The notes under the pieces were generated by a model that had not been told where the DNA came from, made no database searches, and saw nothing but the letters and a program-made list of their open reading frames with translations. Source: Malania oleifera (lineage: Eukaryota; Streptophyta; Magnoliopsida; Santalales; Ximeniaceae). From it: DNA of 64,000 bases. Both the position numbers and the translations under genes were made by a program. Each line of letters begins with the position of its first letter. Within the stretch, counting starts at the first letter, position 1. Shown piece after piece: positions 46,235 to 57,294 of this stretch. Location: assembly GCF_029873635.1 (NCBI RefSeq), contig NC_080419.1, forward strand, positions 62,923,540 through 62,987,539. Direction: 5' to 3'.

Positions 46235-48547
46235 TGAAAAGCAAGGTGTAGTCCCAAGAGGGGGGTTGAATTGGATTCTAAAAATTTCTTTTAATTCCTT
46301 TTAAAATTCCTTAAACTTCTTTTATTTCTTTTAACCAATTCTTGACTTGTTTGTTTAATTTGTTAATCACTTAGTTTCCTTTATCCAATCAATAATACAA
46401 TTAAACAACCAATCAATTAAGCACAATCTCCAATCCAAAACAATCAATTTATTTGCCAAGTATGAGTTAATTGAAGCACTATTAAATTAATGGAAGCTTG
46501 CACGATTCAGTATTCTTTGGAATATAAACACAATCCACTCAATATCAATCTTTAAAACATTCAATCACAATAAAGCTTTTGTCGTCAACCCTGGGTATAA
46601 AATTGAATTAGGCCCTGTATATATAAAATGAATTCTTTAATGCAATCCACAATTCAAATCTCAAACAATTCAATATTCACACTCTTCCCAATATTCAAAA
46701 TCCAAATAAACTCTCAATTAATTTATCTTTGGGTGTTTAACCAAGTAACGTACTCCCATATGGTTTCCGCAAAGAATGGTTTAACCTACATACTCCCTTT
46801 CGGTTTCCGCAATCCCAAATCAAAATTGAACTTAATGTTTACTTGATTTCCAAATATACATATTTTATATGATTTTCAATTAAACCATCCACGCAATTTA
46901 AATGTACTGAAAATAAAGAGTAAGGGAAAGAGAGAGTGAGACAGAAATTTTTACGAGGTTCGGCTTATACCCAGCCTACGTCCTTGCCTTTGGAAAATCA
47001 CCAAATGATTCACTAAACATGTTCCTTTAATGGGTGGAACATACCTTTACAACACTCCTTGGTTAATTCTAGAGCCCGCCTTCTCCAAACGATGTCTCCT
47101 CGTTCAGTCACTCCTTAATTAGGCTAGAGCCCGCCTCTCTAAGCAATATCCCCTTTCTTAGCCAACGATCCAAACAATCCTTGGAATTGTCAATTTAAAA
47201 GAAACACAAACAAAATATGTGTACAAAGAATATGCTCTCACAAAGAGCTGATTAGTACAACAATTACATCACAATACAATACTTCAATAAAATTCACAAT
47301 ATGAAATTCAAATTTGAAGCATTAGAGTTATATCACCGTATGATTCTTTCAATAGATGAAAGAAGTAGTAATTGAAGCACAATCTTAGTGAGAATCAGCA
47401 AGACTTTTAGCAACTTTGTGCAAGATTTGAGCAATAGAGCACTTTTAGAATTTCAGAATACTTGAGAGAGAGTTTTGAATGCTGAACTGATTTCTTGATT
47501 TCTCTTCTTGTGTTGGTGTTTAAATCAATGGAACTTGAGGGTATTTATAGATGTAGAAAGTGATTTAGCTTGTTCCCTAAGTTTACTTGGAGTAGGGTCC
47601 AAGTTATAAATTTTTTTGGGTTTCAAATAATTAATTTCAAAAATATGCTCGTTGGAAATTTTGAAATCAGCCGCGAGCCAGACGACTGTGTAGTCACTGG
47701 CAGTCGACTGTCTAAACATTACAACTATAAAATTCACAAACAGAGAGGTGGCAGTTGCCTGCCTCAGGTTGGCAGTCATTTGCCACCAAAATAACTCAAT
47801 TTTAAAACACACAAAAGGGTGGCAGTCGACTGGCAGAACACACATAGATGACTCACTGGTCACTGGTAGTCGTCTATCAACAACTTGACAGTTGTCTGTC
47901 CAACTTCTATCCATTTAAATAAATCTTTTAAACTTGCCATTCGTCTGTCCATAGATAGACAGTTGTTTGTCCATCAGACTTTTCCTTCTTTTAAAAATTT
48001 TTTTATCTCTCTCATTTTTGCTTAATTAATCTTGGAATATAAACTTGTTTAACTTTGAAAAAACATGTTCCAAGACTTAAACTAAGGTCTCTAAGTCTTT
48101 CTTTACCTAATGAGCTTCAAAATGAAAAACATATTTGAACCATTCTTGAAGTACTTACAAAGACTTGTCCTAAAGACTCATTTGACTTTTCGTTGCTTTA
48201 AGTTCTCTTTGTCTTCTTTGCTGAGCTTCAATGATCCTGAATTATATGTGAGCTTTCAATTCATTATCTCTCTTGATCTTTCATCAAAAGTTTAGACTTT
48301 GAGCTTCATTGTTCTTTGAGCTTTCATCAGGTTCTCTTTAATACTCATGCTCTCATGATCTTCAAGTTTTATCTTTAAATCCATACTTCAAGCTTGATAT
48401 AATCATTCTTATATGAAGTATAAGCTCTCATGAATTCTTTAACCTTGCATTCATTATTGAGTCCTGAAAATACATCACTTAAACAAAGCATGTTAAGTTC
48501 TACTTGTTTGTAAGCATCAAAATAGGATAAGCCTTGTAAGGCCACCA
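46235..48547 (-). repeat. Solo LTR I, family D, inserted in the 5' LTR of C
   Basis: 2313 bp with TSD CTTTG (46230-46234 and 48548-48552). In sense it begins TGGTGGCCTTACAAGG, like the LTRs of element D, and ends at the shared U5 C-rich box. No internal sequence. This is the innermost layer of the B-C-I nest, so the D family was active after C inserted. Confidence 0.9.
47542..47970 (-). promoter_or_regulatory. U3 motif array plus TATA box, solo LTR I
   Basis: Plus-strand GTATTTATAG at 47541-47550 is the TATA box. Motifs near GGCAGTCGACTG lie from 47680 to 47960 (CAGACGACTGTG, TGGCAGTCGACTGTC, GGTAGTCGTCTATC, GACAGTTGTCTGTCC). Confidence 0.6.
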
Positions 48548-48835
48548 CTTTGCACAATAAAAATCCAAGCTATTGGACACTTGCAATAATAATGCAAATA
48601 TCCTAAGCTCACTTAGTTTATCCCAGCACAAGATTTATAATATCAAAATCTGTGGGATAAACTTAAGCTAAACTCCCCAAAAATAATATCACACTCAATC
48701 AATCAAATGGGAGTTTCTAGCAAGGTGTAGCATTCACAAGCACTCAAAATATGCTCTCACAAACTCTGAATATATCAATGTAGTGACGATTTGAGAGTAT
48801 TTGGACAAATAGTGTATTTTGAAAAGAGAGAATTT

Positions 48836-49235
48836 TGGCTAATGAAAATTGCTAATTCTTGTCTAATCTTTGTAAATGAGCCTATATTTATAGGCAGGGG
48901 TAAAAGTATAACCGTTTGGGACTTCTTTGGAATTATTAAAAAAAATTTCAAATAGTTAAAACACCATAAACCCAACTTAACCAGTTTCTACTACAGTTAA
49001 ATTAATTTTAACCTGCCGAGGTTCGAGTGGCTGAATGGCTAATGAAAATTTCTAATTCTTGTCTAATCTTTGCAAATGACCCTATATTTATAGGCAGGGG
49101 TAAAAGTATAACCGTTTGGGACTTATTTGGAATTATTTAAAAAATTTCATATAGTTAAAACACCACAAACCCAACTTAACCTGTTTCTACCACAGTCAAA
49201 TTAATTTTAACCCACCAAGGTTCGGGTGGCTGAAC
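48836..49235 (-). repeat. 200-bp tandem duplication in the 5' LTR of C
   Basis: Bases 48836-49035 and 49036-49235 are near-identical direct copies (each with TGGCTAATGAAAATT..., the TATA box at 48885 and 49085, and GGTTCG(A/G)GTGGCTGAA at the end). The 3' LTR has one copy only, so the duplication arose after insertion. Confidence 0.9.
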
Positions 49236-49590
49236 CATGGTTCATTCGCCCGAACAGATACAGTAATAAAAGTCATTTAAATCAGTACCGTCGCTCGGAT
49301 TCAAGTTCAGTTACCCGAATCAAAGTCATTAGCATTGCTTCGTGACTTTGGGTGCCCGGTCATATATTCGGTGGCCCAAACTTTAGTTTTCGGTCACTCG
49401 AGACTCAATTTGAACTAAATAGCTCGATCGCCCGAGTTGGTGCAATGTCCCTTTCGAAGGGTTCAGGTGCCCGAGGACAGTGTGCATAAATATGTTCGAT
49501 CGCCCGAGAGCCTAAGTCAACTGTTGACTTCTCAACAGTTCAGGCGCCCAAGGAGTTTTGAACTCTTGGGTTCAGTCGCACGAGCTCTCT
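49190..49590 (-). promoter_or_regulatory. U3 motif array, 5' LTR of C
   Basis: Motifs near TTCGGTCGCCCGA (GGTTCGGGTGGCTGAACC, CTCGATCGCCCGAG, TTCGATCGCCCGAG, TTCAGGCGCCCAAGG) lie upstream of the two tandem TATA boxes. This LTR would have driven element C. Confidence 0.55.
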
Positions 49591-49942
49591 CAATTTACCT
49601 TATATTATTCAATTTAAGCTCACTTTTCAAACACCATTGTATTTTGTATGATATGTGTGAGTGTTGGGGCCTAAAGTCTTACTATGGTCTTACTAAGCTT
49701 ACCATATATCCTATATGCATGATATGCAGGTAAGAAAATACAGACCATATCCTAGGTTACTATTACAGATCCATATTACAATAATTGAATTTGAAAATAC
49801 AAATTAAAATCGTAAGGGTCTTCTTGTTGCTTCAAGTGTCATTCCTTGGTATGCTCACTTAAGCATGTACAAACATTTGACAACCATCAAATACCTAAGT
49901 ATTTGTCATTATCAAAATCGGGTGTGACCTATAAGGTCAACA

Positions 49943-50324
49943 CATACAATTTTGCCCTCAATTTGACCCTAAAAATCCAACGTTGGTCGACCGAAGTCTA
50001 GTTTGGTTCCCTACGGTTAGTCTATGGCCATATTGAGCTTTTATCCCTATCATGCATGCGATGCAAATATTATTGACAATAATTATTATAGACCCAAAAA
50101 ATTATGAAACAAAAATGCATTTACAATTAAAAAAATGTCTTCTTCGTTAGCTCTTGACTCTTCATGGAATCAGAGTGGATTATGTGCTTTAAGTCCTTTC
50201 TGGCTTCCATTTCACTACATGTGTGTGTTCTAAATGATTAACCTATTCAAGTACTTAGGTACACACATTAATAACATGAAGTTTGTCATTATCAAAACCA
50301 GGGATCAGACTCAAAAAGTCAACA
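49943..50324 (-). repeat. 3' LTR of element B, right part
   Basis: Continues the B LTR after element C; it matches about 56386-56766 and ends AAGTCAACA. Confidence 0.9.
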
Positions 50325-50339
50325 AACTCCCCCTTTTTT
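50325..50339 (-). other. Polypurine tract of element B
   Basis: The plus strand AACTCCCCCTTTTTT beside the LTR edge is the complement of AAAAAAGGGGGAGTT. Confidence 0.88.
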
Positions 50340-53300
50340 GATGATGACAAACTCATCAGAGTAAAATGGGGTTTAGCCTTAAAAGGTTCCCCCTAAGAAT
50401 ATGCATAGTTGAAAGATAAACAGTACAAGCATATTTAATAAAGAAGACATTATAAATTAATTACGCATTTAGTTTTAATCATTTAAGCACAGGCACACAT
50501 GCATTTAGCTCAAAAGGACCTCTCCCCCTATTGGTCATCTAAGGATTTACCACTTTGCTCATAGACATTCTCCCCCTTTTGGCATCAGCAAAAGGGTTAG
50601 GCTAAGTTGAAAGAAGGTTGGTCATTTAAAAATTAAAAAAAAAAAAAAAAAAACTTAGCTAAAGAGAACTCCCCTTTTTTGAAAACATTTCCCCTTTTTA
50701 GCTTTTAAGCACAATAAAAATATACATCCCCTTTTTTCACGTTTAAGCTAAAAAAAAAATAAAAAATTCTCCCCCTATTTAAAAGAATTTGGGCATATAA
50801 AAAGGATTGTTTTGAAAAATATGGCAATTTGAGCACACAAAATAGTATAACTGGTCATATGAGATTAAAAACACACGATAAACTGGGCTAGACCAAAGAT
50901 ATAGACAAGCCATTTCAGTTCAAGCTTATCATAAGACCCATGAAAGATTTTGAGTTCAATGCACACGACATATGATAGCAAATAGTAGGTTTGAGAATAA
51001 GTTCAGTTTAACTAGTTCACATGCATTTTCGCATGAGCCACTAAACTAGTTATACAATATACATAAATAATAAGGCAAGAGAAAAAGAGTTTTAGTTTTG
51101 AAAATAATTCTTACCAAAAAAAAAAAGTTTCCCTTTTCATGTATAACCACTTAGTACAAGGGACAATGCTTGCAATATTATCAAATTAATCATTAAAGTT
51201 CAAGCAAGCTGAAATTTTTTTGGTTAAACATTTAAGTACAATTTCATAATATAACCAGAAAATGTAATTATATGAAACTTAAAGAATATAGCAATTTTAA
51301 ATCAAGATCATATCGCAACATAGATGGCTATGGAAAAACAACATTTTTTAACATAAGATTTTCAATAAAATCAATTCATTTTATCACACGCCACAGCAAG
51401 TTCAGATTAGATCTAAGCTAAACAGGTTGGTGAGCATAATGAGATAGAAACTAAAGTTTTAGATGCTCCCCCTTTAGATTTGAATTCATGTTTATATACA
51501 GTGAACTACTTTTACTAAACAAAGATCAATTTCATTAAGACTACAAGCTAGTATAAGCGATCAATCTAAATCTTTTAAATCAACTACACTGAATATTTAT
51601 CAATTACCTTTGTCACTTAATCAATATAGTTATCCCTATAGATTATAGATGCATTATAGAATGTATATTGAGGCATTGTAATAGTGCTCATAACCTGGAT
51701 ATGATGTTCCAGGATTTTTCTGAAGAGCCTCAATATTAAAAAAATACATAGATGCATGTTAAAATTTTATGCTCTTTCTATAGGGATAAGGCTTAGCTCC
51801 CTTAAATATTCTCGATGATTACGCAAGGATGAAAATTAATATTTAATTTGTTTTCACTCATCCTTTCAAAAATATTCTAACTTTAATTTTATCATAATCA
51901 TCTTTAGAACATGATTTTATTTTGGGAAAATTTTACGAAATTTTGGCAGCATGTCGTCTGTAAATTGAACATTTTCCCATTTTTCAATGTACCAAAGACT
52001 TGATAGATTCACACAATCAATTTATAATTGAGATCAAGCATGTGAGAGCCTATATCCACTACCAGCACGCAATTCACATCACTGTATCCGCCATGCAGGA
52101 GGCATTTAATAGAGGCATGCATTTCAGTAGTCAAAAGCATTTGAACAGAAATAACTATCCATAAGACAATATAAGCATTAATAAAAAATTGGATAGTAAG
52201 AGTTTTATTGCAATGAACAAATGCTAACCATCCATCTTATGAATTTATTCAACTAACAATATGTGGATAGTATGCTATAGTGCTGATCTTATAAGGAATA
52301 TAGACATGTAGTATGATTGTGGGAGCAACTGATAGAGTTTAAATTTTAAGAATAAGTGCTCACCCTAAGTTATGAACTAATGCTATCTTATGTCTTTATC
52401 TAATTTTCAAGAAATTTGCCAAGTGTTTTAAGATTTTCAAAGATTTAATCTTGGTGTTGATTGCATTAGGCTTATTGGACCAAAAAGTCACAGTGAATAT
52501 TCGTTAAGATGATAAGCATATTTCTACCTCTTTTCTTATGAATCTCAAAACGTACAAGGCCCAAGTTTGAATGACTTTTAATTTTAACTGCTCGTGCATA
52601 TGTTTCTTAGACATTTGAATTTTCATTAAATTGAAACCTAGTGCAATCCTTTTACCCATTCAACTTCATTATAGGGATATGAAGCTCTAAATGATTTGAT
52701 TTAAAGTTTGAGAGCTTGAGAAGGGAATATGAATATTAAAGATTTAACTCACTATTGAGTTCAGAAGAGTATTTAGAAGTGAGCACAAGTGGACAATGTA
52801 AAAAATATTTTCATATGTCTAGGCTTGGGCAAAGAGCATATAGGAGAATAAGATTTTTGACCATAGCTTTTTGGAGATAGGGATGTATCCTTTAAAGATG
52901 ATTATGATTTAGAGCAAGGATACAGACCGATGGATAGGTATAATCTTTACCAGATATGATCATGGTTTGGTAAAGAGTCCTATGGATGGGATGGTGAACC
53001 AAAATAGAGGATTTTTATATTTTAAGCTCAAGGAATGTTTTGATTTACTTAGCTGAGGAGCTTGATTCCCTTAGTGGATGCCTCTAATTTTGATTACGAG
53101 GAATGTCTTGTTAATTAGCACTAGTAGAATAGGCATTTATGATTATTAGTGCTTAAGCCTAGAGTAATGACTGCTACTTGTTCAAGGCTTTTAAGTTCAA
53201 GGATGGGTTTAGGATTAAATGATATATAGTGTGAGATGGATCCCCTAAACCACAAGCTTGAGCTATGGACAATGTATGCTTAATCTTAAGATTTTCATAT

Positions 53301-53529
53301 TTATGTGTGAGTTAAGCAATAAAAATTATTTACCTAGCAAAGATGCCTAGTCCATTTGGAAGAGATTTAGATTCTTCATATAAAAAAAATAGTATATAGT
53401 GAATGCAAATACTAAGTTTTTACATTTTAAGTTGAACCACTTCCTAAGCCTTCGGTCATTACTACCCCTTATAGCTAATCCTATGCTCTAAGGAAGAATA
53501 ATTATTTAATTTCTATTGGAACCCTTCCT
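50340..53529 (-). other. Long noncoding internal region of element B
   Basis: About 3.2 kb without a supported ORF; several plus-strand CTCCCCC-rich boxes (50391, 50522, 50569, 50771, 51467). The right part parallels element A 1-2337. Includes the TTTTGGCAGCATGTCG/GAACATTTTCCC block near 51940-51985. Pol is absent. Confidence 0.7.
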
Positions 53530-54595
53530 TCCTATTGTCCAATGGGATTAACCTTCATAATTACCCACATCATTTCCCTATCTAAGCCTCTGGCACTTCT
53601 TGATGGACAAGTGAGCCAAATGTGCCATTTCATTTTTCTACATAAGCAAATTTTGTATATCTTTGAGGGATCATACTTATTTGTTCTATTTTTGCTGGAT
53701 GAGGCATTTTTATGACAGTGGGACTTATAATATGAACCCTTTTTGAAATATTTATTTCTTTTGACTCCAAAGGTTTAATTGAACTAATCTTCTCACTTGC
53801 AACCTTGGATGTTGATTCAAAATTATTTTCCATTTTTCTTTCTAAACAAGTGATTTTTAGGACCTTCCTAATTTTTCTCTTTTCTAGGATGACATGGTAC
53901 TCTTTTTAATCCCCTAATTGTTTAGCTAACCTTTTGTTTTCCTTTTTCAAGAGTGTCTTCTGTTTAGACACCCTAACTGGAAATTTGTACATTTTAAATA
54001 AGGTCTTTTCTAGTTCTACGGAGGAAGGCATGCTTTCAACAGAAAATTCAATACATGATTCATCATAAGATATATCATAATTATTACATGAATCATTGCA
54101 TGCTTTGTAAATAGGATTATCACAAGGAATATCAGATGATTCATCATATGACACAACACAACATTCAGCATAAGAATCATCACATGCATCATTACATGAA
54201 TTAGTAAATGAGGTAGAGTAAGAGTCATATACCTCTTGATCTGTTAATGCTATCGAAGTGGTGGTATCCTTCTCTTAGGACTCTCCATATTTCTTTTTAA
54301 GCTCTTCCCATATATCTTTCGCCCTTTTACATGCCATGATTTCATGAAAAATATTAGTACTTAAAGCACAACATAACATATCCATGGCATTTGAATTCGT
54401 ATGTAGTAAATTAACATCATTTTCAACTATTTGCATACAAATTCCCTTATCAATCACCTACAAGGCCCTCCAACTCACATATTTTATAAAAATGTTCATT
54501 GTAATTTTCGAGTGGGTGTAGTTAACACCACAAAATAATGGAGGGCAAGTAGGTGATTGTCCCTCCCCGAATGGGGATACACCAAATTGAGTCAT
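53530..54595 (-). pseudogene. Gag pseudogene of element B
   Basis: ATG at 54593-54595 begins MTQFGVSPFGEG, as in element A. An early stop follows the SWRAL segment; open pieces remain at 54275-54457 (MACKRAKDIWEELKKKYG), 53906-54154 and 53630-53833. The zinc knuckle region near 53590-53660 is degenerate (CLCRKMKWHIWLTC). Overall more decayed than the gag of D. Confidence 0.78.
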
Positions 54596-54632
54596 TGCAA
54601 TATTTTGTAAAAACGTTTAAGTCTAGTGCAAT

Positions 54633-54647
54633 GAGGCTCTGATACCA
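54633..54647 (-). other. Primer binding site of element B (initiator Met-tRNA)
   Basis: Minus strand TGGTATCAGAGCCTC, two bases from the LTR edge; matches the canonical site. Confidence 0.92.
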
Positions 54648-54649
54648 AT

Positions 54650-56766
54650 TGTCGAAATTGGTGTATTCCCAAAAGGGTGGGTGAATTGGATTTTTAAAAC
54701 TTTTCTCCTAGGTCAAAGTAGATATTAGTAGTATTTCGCAACCTAGGGTCTTTTTAAAAGCAGACTCAATTCACCAAGAAAATAACTGAGCAAAATTCAA
54801 AGCATGTATGGCAGGCTTAGTAATTCACGATCATACATAATAAAACATAAACATTTGAGTGTTGGAATTTAAACTGTGAAAATTAAAATCAGGCACAAGA
54901 AATATTATCGGGGTTCGGCCAACAATTCCTTCGTCTCTACTACAAGCTCACAAGCAAGAGGATTCCACTATAACTCGCTTAACGGGTGGAGCGACACCTA
55001 AGACAACACCTTACTAGGATGGTGCACCTAGTTCTCCTAACCAAGTTTGAACCAGTCCGGTGCTCTCCTAACCGGGTCTGAGCAAGTTTGGGACTATTCA
55101 CAGGGCTAATCTCCCTCTTTTGATAACCCGTTGAGGATACAACAGATAATCAAATTTTTTCGTACAAACAAATATGCTTCTTACAATAAGCAAATATTTA
55201 CGACAATACGCATAATGTAATTAATGCACTCACAAATGATAGAATATTAAGTTCAATTTAGATTTCGTTAACTAATGTGTTAACTCTCAATAATATGTGT
55301 GTTATTATGTATATGTGAAAATGAGACCTTTGATTTCAAGATAATATACTTGCAATATGAATAGTTAAAGAGTCTCTACAACCCTAAGCAAATATCACAA
55401 TAGTATTTTTCAAATATCAAGCACAATGGATATTAGGGTTTAATCTTGCTAAAAATATTTTTATCAAAACACAAAACAAGCTTATGAAACTTGCAATAAG
55501 GATGCAAGTTCTTAAGCCAATGAAGAGTTTTTCTCAATCCAATATTTATAAGTAAAATATAATGGAAAAAATTTTAAGCTGCTCTTCAAAAATTAATACA
55601 CAAACAAATTCAAGTGTGGAAGAGTTTAAGCTTGTAAGACGAATGTGAAGAAATGATCTCTCTCAAAAATAAGTAACTAGATGAGTTTGAGAAAGAGATT
55701 TTGGCAATATGTTTGTAAAAGATGGGAGTATGAAAGATTTAGAACAACAAATTTTCAGAGAAAAATTTTTCTAATCTATATCCTAATCTATTGCTAATTA
55801 GGACAAATGAGGGAATATATATAAAGTTAGGAAAAAATATAACCGTTGGGGACATCAGGGGTATTTTGAAAATTGTTTAATTGAGTTTAATGAAAGTTAA
55901 CCATGTTTTACTGTGGTAAAAATTTTACCAACCCAAGAAGTTTGGTTGACCGTATTTAAGGTTTGGTCGACCATATCACTAAGTTCGGTCGACCGTGGCA
56001 TTTTTGAACTAAGGTTTTGGTTGACCGTCCAAAGGTGATTTCTAACCCTTCGTAGGTTCGGTCGACCATGACCGAGGTTCGGTTGACTGTTCATGAGGTT
56101 TGATCGACCGTGGCCAATTTGAATTATGAGTTCAGTCGACCAAGTAGTTAAGGGTCAGACACGTGTCAATTCGGTGGACTATGGAGGACATGTTTATTTT
56201 AGAATGGTCGACTATGAAGTCAACATTTTTACATCTTGGCTGGTTCGGTCGACCGAGGCATTTACACTACCTAGGGTTCAGTTGATCGAAGGAAGGTCAA
56301 AGTTGACTCTGTGTGTAAATAGTGTTTTGGTCAACCATGGTAATATTATACACCAGCTGTCGGTCGATCGAAGACAATTTAACTTTCAATTTTGCCTTTA
56401 ATTTGACCTTAAAAATCCAACGTCGATCGAGCGAAGTCTGGTTTTGTTTCCTACAGTCAGTCTATGGCCATATTGAGCTTTTATCCCTATCATGCATGCG
56501 ATGCAAATATTATAGACCATAATTATTACAGACCCAACAAATTATGAAACAAAAATGCATTTACAATTAAATCAAATGTCTTCTTCTTTTGCTCTTGACT
56601 CTTCATGGAATCAGCCTAGATTATGTGCTTTAAGACCTTTCTGGCTTCCATTTCACTTACATGTGTGTGCTCTGAATGATTAACCTGTTCAAGTACTTAG
56701 GTACACACGTTAGTAACCTGCAGTTTGTCATTATCAAAACCAGGGATTAGACTCAAGAAGTCAACA
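54650..56766 (-). repeat. 5' LTR of element B
   Basis: TGTCGAAATTGG to AAGTCAACA, 2117 bp. Sister of the interrupted left LTR, with the same U5 box, TATA region and palindrome array. Confidence 0.92.
55813..56375 (-). promoter_or_regulatory. U3 palindrome array plus TATA box, 5' LTR of B
   Basis: TATA-like TATATATAA near 55816-55824 and GGTCGACC-type motifs from 55935 to 56375 (TTCGGTCGACCGTGG, GGTTCGGTCGACCATG, TTCGGTCGACCGAGG). Several positions differ from the sister LTR only by C/T or G/A changes within the motif. Confidence 0.6.
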
Positions 56767-57012
56767 TGTCTAGTGTAAAATATTTTGATTTCTCTTTAAG
56801 TTTCTTTTATTTTTTATATTTTCATTTAAGTTAGGATTTTTTTGGTCAAAAATGACTATTGACAATGAATAACTAGAAGGGAAAAAGAATATTCAAGATG
56901 GAGGAAAATATTTCACAACCAATGGACGAAAGAATTGAAGAAACAATGGTGGGTTGTGAATAAACAAGTGGACTAGGACCCACTCCCATATGATTAGTAC
57001 TTGGACACCAAC
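56767..57012. other. Short spacer between elements B and J
   Basis: AT-rich noncoding DNA, no feature recognised. It probably continues the old repeat cut at 36422 by element B. Confidence 0.4.
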
Positions 57013-57079
57013 TGTAAAGACCCGAAGAAATAAGTAAATAAATGAAAGGAGAGGAAAGGATTTTTCAAAAGGGACTCGG

Positions 57080-57294
57080 CAAGGTCTCGTCGACGAACGC
57101 AGAGCACTCGGTTACGAGCAACCTTCTTAGGCTCTTCGACGTGGACTCAAGTCTCATTGACGAGAACTTACCAAGAGGGGTTTAGCAGCCTGAAGTTCAT
57201 CGATGAGGGTTACGAGGTCGTTGACGAACTCTCTTCATGGAATCGTCGACGAGGTGACATGTCTCGTCGATGAATCAGCACTACATAAATATAC
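57080..57294 (+). promoter_or_regulatory. U3 palindrome array plus TATA box, element J
   Basis: Seven copies near TCGTCGACGA occur from 57085 to 57273 (CTCGTCGACGAACG, CTTCGACGTGG, CATTGACGAGAA, TTCATCGATGAGG, TCGTTGACGAAC, ATCGTCGACGAGG, CTCGTCGATGAATC), followed by TATA-like CATAAATATACC at 57284-57295. The plan is the same as in the Copia LTRs although the element is Gypsy. Confidence 0.6.

Larger units (their letters stand above)
38154..49942 (-). mobile_element. Element C: full-length SIRE/Maximus-like Copia with gag and pol
   Basis: 11.8 kb including solo LTR I, with a perfect TSD CATAC at 38149-38153 and 49943-49947. The 3' LTR is 38154-40082 and the 5' LTR 45487-49942. Gag, protease, integrase, RT and RNase H are in Copia order between 45431 and 40636. 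It is the only Copia element here with a whole pol. Stops, frameshifts and catalytic changes make it inactive. Lineage is judged from the gag N-terminus and integrase/RT wording (HLDLFGPNSMQSLGGKSYAF, FGCKCFVLRNDKHIRKFD). Confidence 0.9.
45487..49942 (-). repeat. 5' LTR of element C, interrupted by solo LTR I
   Basis: TGTTAGTTTTACC to GGTCAACA. Without the nested solo LTR it is about 2.14 kb, some 200 bases longer than the 3' LTR because of a tandem duplication at 48836-49235 that doubles the TATA region. Confidence 0.92.
36423..56766 (-). mobile_element. Element B: gag-only LTR element of family A, split by element C
   Basis: The 3' LTR runs 36423-38153 and continues 49943-50324 (interrupted by C). 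Internal region 50325-54649; 5' LTR 54650-56766. The flanks TGTGT (36418-36422) and TGTCT (56767-56771) look like a 5-bp duplication with one mutation. Gag is decayed and no pol is present. Without element C the length is about 8.5 kb. Its noncoding internal region aligns by eye with that of element A. Confidence 0.88.
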
